From the NCBI RefSeq assembly GCF_002266285.1, contig NZ_NPMS01000004.1, forward strand, positions 124,001-188,000: a DNA stretch of 64,000 nucleotides. Direction: 5' to 3'. This DNA comes from Virgibacillus indicus (GTDB lineage: Bacteria; Bacillota; Bacilli; Bacillales; Amphibacillaceae). This document shows, in pieces, positions 42,005 to 53,990 of the stretch. The position numbers and the translations under genes are program-made. The notes under the pieces were generated by a model, which worked only from the letters and a program-made list of their open reading frames with translations, did not search any database and was not told the DNA's origin. The first letter of the stretch is position 1. Each line of letters opens with the position of its first letter.

Positions 42005-43174
42005 ATGGCTACATTCAGAAAATTAAAAAGCGGAAAATGGCAAGCTCGAGTTTCTGATGACAAGAAGGAATTCAGTATTGGAACTTTTCGTTCCAAAAAA
42101 GAAGCTGAAATTGAAGCCGGAAAAATCGAAGAAAGAATCTATCATGGTCAAACTTTGAACGATCGGAAAATGTTATTTAGTGAAGTGGCAAATGAATGGC
42201 TATTTGAACACAAAAAAGAATCTGTTAAAGATTCAACCTTTGAACAACTGGAAGTGATTGTCCGTCTTCATATTCTTCCATATTTCGGGCATAAACGCTT
42301 AATGAGGATTAAACGCCCAGAAATTAAAAGATGGTTAGTTAAGTATGTAGAAATAAAAGATAGAAATGGCGAAGCTTCATATTCTTTTGGATCACGACTT
42401 AAATATCTATCCGTTCTTAAAAGTATTTTTCATTACGCAGTTCATGAAATGGAAATTTTGGACAAAGATCCTTCCAGTAAGTTAGAGGTGCCAGTAAAAG
42501 ACAAAATTGATATTAAAAATAAAAAGATAAAATTCTATGAACTTGATAAAGTTCATAAGCTGCTCGATTATATGGAGACTTATAAACATCAGCGATTCAA
42601 GGAATATCGTATTTACTTTGTTTTGATGTACTTCTTAAGCCAAACAGGTTTAAGAATAAGCGAAGCCTTGGCGCTTCGATGGTCCGATATAAATGGCAAC
42701 AGGTTAACTGTTGAGAGACAGACCAGTAGGGATGACAATAACAATTTGCAATTAACAACACTCAAAAATACTTCATCCTACAGAACGATCAAACTGGAAG
42801 AGGATATTTTGAATGAGCTGAAGAAGTTTAAGATTGTCCAGAGTGAAATGTTTTTAAAATATAAGGCATTTAAGAGAAGTTCGGATAATATTATTTTTCA
42901 AAACTATCTGGGTAACTATCTTACCCCATCTACAGTTCGGGATTCGATTAGAGATTATTGCAAAAAGGCAGGAGTGGACTATAAAGGTACACATGGATTT
43001 AGACATACGCATGCTGTACTTTTATTGGAAGCTGGAGCAAATATAAAATATGTATCAGGAAGGCTCGGCCATAAATCGATTAAAACAACGGCTGATACTT
43101 ACCTGCATATAACAAAAAAAATAGAAGAAGACGAACTTAAAAAGTTCGCCTCCTACACCAAAAGGAAAATCTGA
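42005..43174 (+). CDS. int: Phage/ICE-type tyrosine integrase, 389 aa
   Basis: An AP2-like arm-binding domain (MATFRKLKSGKWQARVSDDK) is followed by a core-binding domain and a catalytic domain with TGLRISEALALRW (Arg), HGFRHTHAVLLLEAG (HxxR) and LGHKSIKTTADTYLHI (His, Tyr). Length and order match integrases of temperate phages and of Tn916/ICEBs1-type elements. The gene ends 81 bp before the stop of sufB on the opposite strand, so integration near the 3' end of sufB is likely. Confidence 0.92.
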   Translation: MATFRKLKSGKWQARVSDDKKEFSIGTFRSKKEAEIEAGKIEERIYHGQTLNDRKMLFSEVANEWLFEHKKESVKDSTFEQLEVIVRLHILPYFGHKRLMRIKRPEIKRWLVKYVEIKDRNGEASYSFGSRLKYLSVLKSIFHYAVHEMEILDKDPSSKLEVPVKDKIDIKNKKIKFYELDKVHKLLDYMETYKHQRFKEYRIYFVLMYFLSQTGLRISEALALRWSDINGNRLTVERQTSRDDNNNLQLTTLKNTSSYRTIKLEEDILNELKKFKIVQSEMFLKYKAFKRSSDNIIFQNYLGNYLTPSTVRDSIRDYCKKAGVDYKGTHGFRHTHAVLLLEAGANIKYVSGRLGHKSIKTTADTYLHITKKIEEDELKKFASYTKRKI

Positions 43175-43255
43175 ATCGGCACGAAATCGGCACGCGCTGT
43201 TTTCCTTACTTTATAAAATGCTTAAAAATGTTGTAGCATCAACGCTTGTAGCGTT
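43175..43255. other. Candidate attachment junction between integrase and sufB
   Basis: This short gap contains AAATCGGCACG-like direct repeats (about 43171-43196) and the palindrome-like AACGCTTGTAGCGTT (43239-43253). It should hold one att core of the module. I could not find an obvious copy elsewhere in the window. Confidence 0.45.
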
Positions 43256-44653
43256 TTATCCAATACTACCTTCCATCTCATACTTAATCAAACGGTTCAT
43301 TTCAACTGCATATTCCATTGGAAGTTCTTTTGTAAATGGCTCGATAAAGCCCATGACGATCATATCTGTTGCTTCTTGTTCTCCAAGTCCTCTACTCATC
43401 AGGTAGAATAATTGTTCTTCGGAAACTTTAGATACTTTCGCTTCGTGTTCCAATGAGATATTGTCATTGTAAATTTCGTTGTATGGAATCGTATCTGATG
43501 TTGATTCATTATCCATAATTAATGTGTCACACTCGATGTTTGAGCGGGCGCCGTCTGCTTTACGTCCAAAGTGGACAATTCCGCGATAGGATACTTTACC
43601 GCCTTTTTTGGAAATAGATTTTGAAATAATCGATGATGAAGTGTTTGGTGCCAGATGATGCATTTTTGCCCCCGCATCCTGGTGCTGGCCTGCTCCTGCA
43701 AGTGCAATGGAGATGGTCATACCACGTGAACCTTCTCCTCTTAGAAGAACAGATGGGTATTTCATTGTAAGCTTAGAGCCCATATTACCATCGATCCATT
43801 CCATCGTACCATTGGCATCTACTGTTGCACGTTTTGTTACCAGATTATATACGTTATTTGCCCAGTTTTGGATTGTAGTGTAACGGCAGTATGCATCTTT
43901 TTTAACAAATATTTCTACTACAGCACTGTGCAAGGAATTCGTTGTAAATACTGGTGCTGTACAACCTTCAACATAGTGAACGGATGCACCTTCATCAACA
44001 ATGATTAAAGTTCTTTCAAACTGTCCCATGTTTTCCGAGTTAATTCGGAAATAAGCTTGTAATGGGGACGTTGTTTGCACGCCTTTTGGTACATAGATAA
44101 ATGAACCTCCAGACCAAACAGCAGTGTTTAATGCAGAAAACTTATTATCGGAAGCTGGAATCACTTTACCGAAGTATTCTTTGAATAGTTCTTCATGCTC
44201 TTTCAGTGCAGAATCAGTATCCTTAAAAATAATTCCTTGCTTTTCCAATTCTTCTTCTAAACTTTGGTATACTACCTCTGACTCATATTGCGCAGATACC
44301 CCGGCTAAATATTTCTGTTCTGCTTCCGGAATACCCAGTTTATCAAAGGTTGCTTTGATTTCTTCAGGTACCTCGTCCCACGTTCTTCCTTGCTTTTCGG
44401 AAGGTTTCACGTAATATACGATTTCATCAAAATCAAGTTCTGACAAATCGCCGCCCCATTGAGGCATTGGCTTACTATAAAACAGATCTAACGCTTTAAG
44501 GCGTTGATCCAGCATCCATTCTGGTTCTTCCTTCATCCGTGAAATTTCCTCAACGACTTTCTTTGTTAAGCCTCTCTCAGTACGGAAAACGGAAACGTCT
44601 TTATCATGGAAGCCATATTCATAACCTTCCATTTCAGGTATTTCTTTCGCCAT
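43256..44653 (-). CDS. sufB: Fe-S assembly scaffold SufB, 465 aa
   Basis: SufB forms the SufBC2D complex that builds iron-sulfur clusters. The length and the C-terminal region ([23 protein letters not shown] and [19 protein letters not shown]) are typical of Bacillus SufB. It is the last gene of the suf operon, order sufC-sufD-sufS-sufU-sufB. The 3' end abuts the integrase of the mobile module, so the operon's natural downstream neighbour is unknown. Confidence 0.95.
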   Translation of the reverse strand: MAKEIPEMEGYEYGFHDKDVSVFRTERGLTKKVVEEISRMKEEPEWMLDQRLKALDLFYSKPMPQWGGDLSELDFDEIVYYVKPSEKQGRTWDEVPEEIKATFDKLGIPEAEQKYLAGVSAQYESEVVYQSLEEELEKQGIIFKDTDSALKEHEELFKEYFGKVIPASDNKFSALNTAVWSGGSFIYVPKGVQTTSPLQAYFRINSENMGQFERTLIIVDEGASVHYVEGCTAPVFTTNSLHSAVVEIFVKKDAYCRYTTIQNWANNVYNLVTKRATVDANGTMEWIDGNMGSKLTMKYPSVLLRGEGSRGMTISIALAGAGQHQDAGAKMHHLAPNTSSSIISKSISKKGGKVSYRGIVHFGRKADGARSNIECDTLIMDNESTSDTIPYNEIYNDNISLEHEAKVSKVSEEQLFYLMSRGLGEQEATDMIVMGFIEPFTKELPMEYAVEMNRLIKYEMEGSIG

Positions 44654-44747
44654 TATTAAAACCTCCTATAAGATAATCGTACCCCAACAGCTGTACATAT
44701 CGTTAACAACTGTCCATTTACGTACTTTAATCCGTTGGCTCTCATTA

Positions 44748-47696
<2,949 letters not shown>

Positions 47697-47714
47697 ATTA
47701 CCCCTCCTAACTAC

Positions 47715-48500
47715 TTAAGCGTTTTGTCCTACTGTTTCGTCTTCAATACCCAATTCTTCTTTAATCCATTCATAGCCCTCAGCCTCTAAGCGTTGTGCTA
47801 ATTCTGGACCACCTGATTTAACAACACGTCCTTGCATCATGACATGAACATGATCTGGTGTGATGTAATTTAATAAACGCTGATAATGCGTAATAATCAA
47901 GCAGCCGAAGTTTTCATCACGCAATTTATTAATTCCTTTAGAAACTACTTTTAATGCATCAATATCTAATCCTGAATCAATTTCATCAAGGATTGCAATT
48001 TCAGGTTTCAGAAGCATTAATTGAAGAATTTCATTGCGCTTTTTCTCTCCACCAGAGAATCCTTCATTTAAGTAGCGTTGTGCCATATTTTTATCAATCT
48101 CAAGGAAATCCAAAGCTGAATCCATTTCTTTGATGAATTTCATTAGTGGGATCTCATCGCCTTCTTCACGTCGTGCATTGATAGATGAACGTAAGAAGTC
48201 AGATGTAGTAACACCGCTGATTTCGCTTGGATACTGCATTCCCAGGAATAGCCCTGCACGTGCACGCTCGTCAACTTCCATTTCCAGAACATCTTCTCCG
48301 TCCAGATGGACAGTTCCTTCTGTAATTTCATATTTAGGATGACCCATGATTGCTGAAGCCAGTGTTGATTTACCTGTTCCATTCGGTCCCATTACTGCAT
48401 GGAATTCGCCACCCTTTATCGTAAGGTCTACACCTTTTAATATCTGTTTTCCTTCAATTTGAACATGAAGATTCTTAATTTCCAGTACTGATCCTGCCAT
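47715..48500 (-). CDS. sufC: Fe-S assembly ATPase SufC, 261 aa
   Basis: An ABC-type ATPase: Walker A GPNGTGKST, signature FSGGEKKRNEI, Walker B IAILDEIDSGLD. It drives the SufBCD scaffold. First gene of the suf operon; the upstream gap carries AT-rich promoter-like sequence with an inverted GAATGAATATCCCATTC. Confidence 0.95.
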   Translation of the reverse strand: MAGSVLEIKNLHVQIEGKQILKGVDLTIKGGEFHAVMGPNGTGKSTLASAIMGHPKYEITEGTVHLDGEDVLEMEVDERARAGLFLGMQYPSEISGVTTSDFLRSSINARREEGDEIPLMKFIKEMDSALDFLEIDKNMAQRYLNEGFSGGEKKRNEILQLMLLKPEIAILDEIDSGLDIDALKVVSKGINKLRDENFGCLIITHYQRLLNYITPDHVHVMMQGRVVKSGGPELAQRLEAEGYEWIKEELGIEDETVGQNA

Positions 48501-48786
48501 TATGATACCTCCAAATACTATAATTATTATTTCAAATGAATGGGATATTCATTCTCAATCTATTCTCATTACAATCTTAAAGCATTTCGAATCTAATATC
48601 AACTTTTTAGGATTGCTGTTAAAGATAGGTAATACAAGGGGTCGGAAAGTATTAAATGCAGATAATGGAACTTGGCTGGACACCTAGCTTAAACCGTAAA
48701 TTTTATCTGAAATGACGGATATTCCCGAACCAGCTCATTAAAAAATACTGGTGCTCTTCATGGGCACCAGTATCGTTATTTATCTA
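48501..48786. other. Intergenic region upstream of suf
   Basis: It contains the suf promoter region (an imperfect palindrome GAGAATGAATATCCCATTC, which resembles a Fur- or PerR-type box but is not a clear match) and the terminator hairpin of a small minus-strand gene. No other gene seen. Confidence 0.4.
48738..48776 (-). terminator. Intrinsic terminator downstream of the 56-aa gene
   Basis: On the minus strand ATACTGGTGC pairs with GCACCAGTAT and runs into six T residues. It supports transcription of the small frame at 48787-48957. Confidence 0.75.
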
Positions 48787-48957
48787 TTATTTTTGTAAGT
48801 TATTTTCAAGTTCAGCGGTTAAATGTTTGCATTGTTCATATTCCCTTTGTCTTTTCTTTTCAACAGCAATGCGTGTATCTAATTTCCTTCCATATTCCGC
48901 ATAACAAACCTTATGCGATTGTTGCATTGCCTTCTCCATTTCGGGAGTGTAATTCAA
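48787..48957 (-). CDS. Possible small charged protein, 56 aa (TTG start)
   Basis: An open frame ends LTAELENNLQK just before a strong terminator. The start is unclear: TTG at 48957 has no good ribosome site, and an AAAGGATG lies further upstream near an ATT. The coding-like, charged, helical sequence and the terminator suggest a real small gene; the family is unknown. Confidence 0.45.
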   Translation of the reverse strand: MNYTPEMEKAMQQSHKVCYAEYGRKLDTRIAVEKKRQREYEQCKHLTAELENNLQK

Positions 48958-49174
48958 ACTTATACCACTATTAATAGTGAATCATCCTTTCGATTTGTTT
49001 ACAATAACAAGGTTAACACAAGGACAATTCCCTAGACAAAGCGCCTATAAACGTCTTTCCAGTAATTAAATTGTATATATTATACTGACAATTACTTACC
49101 TGAGTTTCTTAGTAACATTTAACCAATTGCTTGCATATACTATGAAATGCTCCATTTTTGATAAAGTGAAACTT

Positions 49175-49210
49175 CATACAGTGGGAGTTCCCTGCCTCCC
49201 CCACTGTATG
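49175..49210. other. Long hairpin CATACAGTGGGAG / CTCCCCCACTGTATG
   Basis: Thirteen to fifteen pairing bases around an eight-base loop, with no T-run on either side. Confidence 0.5.
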
Positions 49211-49230
49211 TTAGTTGAACAGAATCGGAC

Positions 49231-49310
49231 CTTTACGGGCAGTTGATCCCCACTTATCTTTTTTGTTTCACCTTAAAATCTTGAGGTGGGGGGCTTACTG
49301 CCCGTTAAGG
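49231..49310 (-). other. Inverted repeat CCTTTACGGGCAGT / ACTGCCCGTTAAGG
   Basis: Arms of about 14 bp enclose inner arms (CCCCACTT and GAGGTGGGG) around a central T-rich stretch. It may serve as terminator of metNPQ, or be a trace of an IS200/IS605-type element, whose ends carry such subterminal hairpins. Confidence 0.4.
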
Positions 49311-49324
49311 CGGGATAAATCAGT

Positions 49325-50140
49325 TTATTTATTTCCACCAACTGGGACAATCGCACCTTCGTATTCTTCAAGCATAAAGTTTTGAATTTCCTCTGATTGA
49401 AGTACTTCAACTAATTTATTCAATGCTTCATTATCTTTATCTTCAGAGCGAACAGCAACAATGTTTCCATACTCTGATTCATCACCCTCAATAAAAAGTG
49501 CATCTTCTAGTGGATTTAATCCTGCTTGAATAGCATAGTTTGTATTGATAACGGCTAGTACATTATCTTCTGAATTATATAATTCCGGTAACAGGGCCGG
49601 ATCATAATCAGGTGAAAATGTTAAATCTTTAGGATTTTCCACAATATCCTCAATCGTTGCAGCTGATTTTTCCACACTGTCATCTAATGTAATTAATCCT
49701 TCTGTTTCAAACAATGATAAAATACGGCCATGATCTGAAATGGAATTACTTAAAATAACTTCTGTACCATCTGGAATTTCATCTGCACTCGCAATATCTT
49801 TAGAATAAACTCCCATTGGTTCAATATGAATATCACCAATGGATTCCAGCTCGTAACCAGTGTCACTGATTGTTTGTTTTAAATATGGAAAATGCTGAAA
49901 GTAATTGGTATCGAGGTCGCCATTTGCCAGGTCATCGTTTGGTAAAATATAATCTTGATATTCTTCAATAGTTAATGTGATACCTTCTTCTTCAAGCAGC
50001 GGTTTTGCCTCTTCCAAAATTTCTGCATGCGGAACACTGGATGCACCCACTGTAATTTCTCCCGTTTCCGAATCTTCCCCGCCACATGCAGCAAGTACTA
50101 AAACTAATAAAGCAGATAAAAATACTAGTATTTTTTTCAT
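49325..50140 (-). CDS. metQ: Methionine ABC transporter substrate-binding lipoprotein MetQ, 271 aa
   Basis: A lipoprotein of the NlpA family: lipobox LAAC with Cys at residue 19, then the family pattern (TVGASSVPHAEIL, ANGDLDTNYFQHFPYL). It binds D- and L-methionine for import. Last gene of the metNPQ operon under an S-box riboswitch. Confidence 0.92.
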   Translation of the reverse strand: MKKILVFLSALLVLVLAACGGEDSETGEITVGASSVPHAEILEEAKPLLEEEGITLTIEEYQDYILPNDDLANGDLDTNYFQHFPYLKQTISDTGYELESIGDIHIEPMGVYSKDIASADEIPDGTEVILSNSISDHGRILSLFETEGLITLDDSVEKSAATIEDIVENPKDLTFSPDYDPALLPELYNSEDNVLAVINTNYAIQAGLNPLEDALFIEGDESEYGNIVAVRSEDKDNEALNKLVEVLQSEEIQNFMLEEYEGAIVPVGGNK

Positions 50141-50192
50141 GATGTTTCTCTCCTTGTAAAAATATATTTAAAATTAGCTTTCGCCTAATTTC

Positions 50193-50864
50193 CTATCTTT
50201 TATCCAATTTGTTTGTGATAAAATCACCAATAAATTGAAAAATAAACACGATAACAACAATAAATATGGTACATACGAAGACAACATCGAAATCACGCCG
50301 CTGAAAACCAAAATAATAAGCATAGTTTCCAAGTCCACCGGCTCCGATTACACCTGCCATTGCCGTATAGCCAATTAACGCAATAGCAGTCACAGTCAAT
50401 CCGGAGACTAAGGCCGGCATGGATTCAGGCAGCAATACTCGGAAGATGATCGTCCCCGTTTTTGCCCCCATTGCTTTAGCCGCTTCCACAACACCCTTGT
50501 CCACTTCTTTTAAGGCAATTTCCACAAGCCTGCCATAAAAAGGGGCTGAACCAATAATTAGAGCCGGCAATGCTGCATTTGGGCCTCGGATTGTGCCAAT
50601 CAGGAAATCCGTAAAAGGGAATAATAATAGAATCAGAATAATAAACGGAATTGCACGAAACACATTCACAAGTGCGGCAACAATAAAATTTATATATTTA
50701 TTTTGCCAGATTCCATCCTTTGTTGTTAAGAACAACAGCAGCCCAAGCAAAATTCCGAATATACATGTACCTATCAGCGCGAGGATGGTCATATAAAATG
50801 TTTCATAAGTTGCTTCCCAAAGATCACCTGCATCTATATTTGCAAATAAATCAGTTAGCATCAC
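50193..50864 (-). CDS. metP: Methionine ABC transporter permease MetP (MetI), 223 aa
   Basis: A MetI-type permease with five to six membrane helices and the EAA-type loop (EVDKGVVEAAKAMGAKTGTII). It overlaps metN by 14 bp. Together with MetN and MetQ it forms the methionine importer. Confidence 0.92.
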   Translation of the reverse strand: MMLTDLFANIDAGDLWEATYETFYMTILALIGTCIFGILLGLLLFLTTKDGIWQNKYINFIVAALVNVFRAIPFIILILLLFPFTDFLIGTIRGPNAALPALIIGSAPFYGRLVEIALKEVDKGVVEAAKAMGAKTGTIIFRVLLPESMPALVSGLTVTAIALIGYTAMAGVIGAGGLGNYAYYFGFQRRDFDVVFVCTIFIVVIVFIFQFIGDFITNKLDKR

Positions 50865-51882
50865 GGATAACCTCCACTTCTACAGAGGTCTCGTCAGTTA
50901 TATATTGAATTGCCTTATTCATTTCTTCTGCTTTGCCATCCATCTGCACAAACAACGTACCATATGCCCCGGCACGGGTCTGAGTTATTTTCCCTTGCAA
51001 AATATTTATATCAACCGCATATTTTTTTGCAAGCTGACTAATAAGTGCCTGGTTTGTTGTTTCTCCAATAAAATGCAGACGGACAATTTTCCCCTGCTTA
51101 TAGGTGCTCATTAACAGTTGCAGATCGTCATCTTCTTCACTGCTTCCCATAACCTGCTGTACAAACTTCCTCGTAACCGGCTGTTTCGGTCGTAAAAACA
51201 CGTCCAAAACATCGCCCTGTTCTACAATCTTTCCTTTTTCCATAACAGCAACCTGATTGCATATTTTTCGGATCACGTGCATTTCATGGGTAATCAAAAT
51301 GATTGTTAATCCAAGTTTTTGGTTAATATCAACCAACAAATCCAAAATAGCATTCGTTGTCTCTGGGTCAAGGGCGGATGTTGCTTCATCACAAAGCAAT
51401 ACTTTCGGCCTGTTGGCGAGCGCCCTGGCTATCCCTACACGCTGTTTTTGCCCGCCGCTCAACTGGGACGGATATGCATTTTCCCTTCCCGATAATCCAA
51501 CGAGATCGATTAACTCCTGTACTCGCTGTTCTCTCTCAGCCTTTGCTATTCCTGCTATTTCCAGCGGAAAGGCAATGTTGTCTTTTACCGTTCTCGACCA
51601 GAGTAAATTAAAATGCTGGAATATCATCCCAATTTCCTGTCTCGCCAGACGGAGCTTTCTTGAATTCAATGAAGTTATTTCCTGCTTGTCAATAACAACC
51701 CGGCCGCCAGTTGGCTCTTCCAAACGGTTAAGCAGTCGGACGAAAGTACTTTTACCTGCACCACTATATCCGATAACACCAAATATTTCTCCATCTTTTA
51801 TATCAAGTGTCAGATTATCGACTGCCGTTAGTTTTTGTTTATCTGCTGTGAAAATTTTACTCAAACCTTCGATCGAAATCAC
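50851..51882 (-). CDS. metN: Methionine ABC transporter ATPase MetN, 343 aa
   Basis: ABC ATPase with Walker A GYSGAGKST, signature LSGGQKQRVGIARAL and Walker B VLLCDEATSALD; the C-terminal 90 residues form the NIL ligand-binding domain that senses methionine. First gene of the operon, 110 bp after the end of the S-box region. Confidence 0.93.
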   Translation of the reverse strand: MISIEGLSKIFTADKQKLTAVDNLTLDIKDGEIFGVIGYSGAGKSTFVRLLNRLEEPTGGRVVIDKQEITSLNSRKLRLARQEIGMIFQHFNLLWSRTVKDNIAFPLEIAGIAKAEREQRVQELIDLVGLSGRENAYPSQLSGGQKQRVGIARALANRPKVLLCDEATSALDPETTNAILDLLVDINQKLGLTIILITHEMHVIRKICNQVAVMEKGKIVEQGDVLDVFLRPKQPVTRKFVQQVMGSSEEDDDLQLLMSTYKQGKIVRLHFIGETTNQALISQLAKKYAVDINILQGKITQTRAGAYGTLFVQMDGKAEEMNKAIQYITDETSVEVEVIRDAN

Positions 51883-51933
51883 TAGTATTTCCTCCTAACA
51901 AACTTGCTGCACTTTTATTGTGCCCATAAATAT

Positions 51934-51968
51934 CAAAAACGCCTTTCTGCAAGAGAACAGAAAGACGT
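51934..51968 (-). terminator. Terminator of the metN S-box leader
   Basis: On the minus strand CGTCTTTCTG pairs with CAGAAAGGCG and is followed by TTTTT. It is the expression platform of the riboswitch: SAM binding should favour it. Confidence 0.8.
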
Positions 51969-51992
51969 AATATTATACGAAGTCTTTTCGTT

Positions 51993-52107
51993 CTCTCATC
52001 TGTCAAAGCAAGCACTTTGCAGGAATTGGCACCTTTCAGACATCGGTATGTCTGAAGGTTGCCGCGGTTTCAAAGGGCCAGTCCCTCCACCGCTCAAGAT
52101 AAGAGAT
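51993..52107 (-). promoter_or_regulatory. SAM-I (S-box) riboswitch
   Basis: The conserved S-box core can be read on the minus strand: ATCTTGAGCGGTGGAGGGAC, TTTGAAACCGCGGCAACC, AAGGTGCCAATTCC, GACAGATGAGAG. It lies upstream of metN and is followed by an intrinsic terminator, so high SAM turns the methionine importer off. Confidence 0.93.
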
Positions 52108-52187
52108 AAATGTATTTTTTATTTAAAATTAACAATCTAAATACTAGCATGCTGGAGAACCCGTGTCAATTATATTAATTCACATGT

Positions 52188-52511
52188 CTAACTTTTTGCA
52201 AAAAGCTCCGGTTTATATTTCATCAGATAATTATATATATTAGGTATGGACCTAAATGCATAAACCTTTTCTTTCACTTTATTTTCTTTCATTATGAGAA
52301 GACAGGGAACACTTTCAATTTGGTTCTCCTGCATAAAATCAGGATGCAATGAGGCATTCATTTCATAAAAAACATCCTCTTTGTGTACGGACTCAATTTT
52401 TGTCAGCATGGCTCTGGCTAGCTGACATGTACCACAAAAAGGCGTATAAATGTAAAGTAAATAATCTCCTGTTTCCAGTTGTCTATTTGTAATCTGCTGC
52501 AAAAATACCAC
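52188..52511 (-). CDS. yusE: Thioredoxin-like protein YusE, 107 aa
   Basis: A thioredoxin fold with the active site CGTC (Cys26 and Cys29). In B. subtilis yusE lies next to yusF and gcvH, as here. Its specific partner is not known. Confidence 0.8.
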   Translation of the reverse strand: MVFLQQITNRQLETGDYLLYIYTPFCGTCQLARAMLTKIESVHKEDVFYEMNASLHPDFMQENQIESVPCLLIMKENKVKEKVYAFRSIPNIYNYLMKYKPELFAKS

Positions 52512-52524
52512 CCTATATGTTCCT

Positions 52525-52884
52525 CTATATTAAGAAAATCGGATTAACTGCAATATGTTTGCTCAATAAGGCAGTTGCAAGAATATTCACCGGAGTTGTT
52601 GCTACCTCACGATATTCACTGCTGACATAGATATGCTTCGCATGCGGCAATTCACGTGCCAGCTGTTTGCGCAGTTTTATTCCGGATTTATCCTCATCTA
52701 CTAAAATAATAACATCTTTGTAATCTAATTCATACGTATCCAAAAGATCATCAAATCTCTCCACACCAAGTGTACCATTCGTACAAATAATCGTTACGTC
52801 ATCATCAATAATTTTTTCAATTTGCCTTTTATCAGTCAAGCCCTCAACAATAATAACCTTATCAGAATCATCTGTTATCATCAC
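52525..52884 (-). CDS. yusF: YusF toprim-domain protein, 119 aa
   Basis: A short toprim protein: VIIVEGLTDKRQIEKI (conserved Glu) and VIILVDEDKSGIKLRKQL (Asp-x-Asp). Small toprim proteins act as RNase M5-like enzymes or unknown nucleases. Located between yusE and gcvH as in B. subtilis. Confidence 0.85.
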   Translation of the reverse strand: MMITDDSDKVIIVEGLTDKRQIEKIIDDDVTIICTNGTLGVERFDDLLDTYELDYKDVIILVDEDKSGIKLRKQLARELPHAKHIYVSSEYREVATTPVNILATALLSKHIAVNPIFLI

Positions 52885-52944
52885 ATCGCACTCCCTAAGA
52901 AATTAAGCAAGATGATTGAATTACTTTAGTATATGATTAAAACA

Positions 52945-52985
52945 AGGCTGACTATACAACCTTTTGCAAAGTTGGATGTCAGCCT
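52945..52985 (-). terminator. Terminator of gcvH
   Basis: AGGCTGAC pairs with GTCAGCCT and runs, on the minus strand, into TTGTTTTAAT. Confidence 0.7.
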
Positions 52986-53030
52986 AAACCTGAGGAGCTC
53001 AAATTTAGCATTTTGAACCCTCACTGATTA

Positions 53031-53414
53031 TTAGTCCTCTTTTATAACTTCTTCATATTGCTCTGCAGATAATAATTTATCAAGTGCTGATTCATCTGAA
53101 GGCTCCACTACTACCATCCATGCATTTTCATATGGTGATTCGTTAACATATTCTGGGTTATCTTCTAATTCTTCGTTTACTTCAACAACTTTTCCACTGA
53201 GCGGAGCATATAATTCGGAAACAGTTTTAACTGACTCAACACTTCCAAAAGGCTCGTCTGCTTCAATCTCATCCCCAACTTCAGGAAGCTCGACAAATAC
53301 AATATCACCTAGTTCAGATTGTGCAAAATCTGTAATACCGATACGTACGTTTTCGCCTTCTTTTTTTATCCACTCGTGCTCCTCAGAATACAATAAATCT
53401 TTTGGTAAGCTCAT
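53031..53414 (-). CDS. gcvH: Glycine cleavage system H protein GcvH, 127 aa
   Basis: The lipoyl-attachment lysine is Lys63 in [12 protein letters not shown]. In Bacillus this stand-alone gcvH also serves lipoate transfer (lipoylation by LipM/LipL). Single-gene unit with a terminator downstream. Confidence 0.95.
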   Translation of the reverse strand: MSLPKDLLYSEEHEWIKKEGENVRIGITDFAQSELGDIVFVELPEVGDEIEADEPFGSVESVKTVSELYAPLSGKVVEVNEELEDNPEYVNESPYENAWMVVVEPSDESALDKLLSAEQYEEVIKED

Positions 53415-53489
53415 ATCTATCCCTCCATATAATCAATACAATTTAACTATACAAGTAAACAGCATATTTTTCTACTATTTCTTTATATT

Positions 53490-53846
53490 TCATAGCCAAG
53501 TTTCGTTAAATGTTTCTTCTTTGAATCCAACAGTTACTTTTTCTCCATTTGTTACAATTGGGCGCTTAATCAGCATCCCATCTGACGCAAGAATCCCTGC
53601 CATTTCTTCTGTACCTGCATCTTTTATTTTTTCTTTTATATTAAGTTCTCTGTATTTCTTCCCGCTTGTATTGAAAAATTTCTTAGCTGGCAATTCACTT
53701 TTTTCAATAAGGTCTTCCAATTCCTCTTTAGAAGGCGGATTATCAACAATATGTATGCTCGTATAATCAATATTATTATCTTCCAGCCATTTCTTTGCTT
53801 TTTTACATGTACCGCAATTTGGATACCAATAAAATGTTAATGCCAA
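53490..53846 (-). CDS. yusI: ArsC/Spx-family protein YusI, 118 aa
   Basis: Thioredoxin-fold protein with CGTC (Cys11 and Cys14), similar in length and order to arsenate-reductase-like and Spx-like proteins. The second half (NTSGKKYRELNIKEKI, GMLIKRPIVTNG) is characteristic of the ArsC family, including Spx/MgsR. It is syntenic with B. subtilis yusI. Confidence 0.8.
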   Translation of the reverse strand: MALTFYWYPNCGTCKKAKKWLEDNNIDYTSIHIVDNPPSKEELEDLIEKSELPAKKFFNTSGKKYRELNIKEKIKDAGTEEMAGILASDGMLIKRPIVTNGEKVTVGFKEETFNETWL

Positions 53847-53904
53847 TTGAATACCTCCTCGCCTTATTTTATCATTTCCTATTATACAAAATCGCCAATG
53901 TAAA

Positions 53905-53985
53905 AACCACCTTCCACTGATGCAACCCCAAAAGTTAGATTTTCACTCTAACTTTTGGGGTGCAAAATAATAGTGGGGGTGGTTA
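53905..53985 (-). terminator. Very long palindromic terminator of the fadNAE operon
   Basis: Inner arms TGCAACCCCAAAAGTTAGA and TCTAACTTTTGGGGTGCA (18 pairs, 7-base loop) are enclosed by CCACCTTCCACT and AGTGGGGGTGG. On the minus strand five T residues follow. The inner arms resemble some IS3-family ends. Confidence 0.7.
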
Positions 53986-53990
53986 GATTC

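Larger units (their letters stand above)
48958..49324. other. Intergenic region between suf and metQ with large inverted repeats
   Basis: No gene seen. Two inverted repeats occupy the metQ side (49175-49210 and 49231-49310). The rest is AT-rich and unremarkable. Confidence 0.5.

Noticed and set aside
51257-51898. 213-aa plus-strand frame opposite metN
   Set aside because: Antisense shadow of the conserved ABC ATPase gene.
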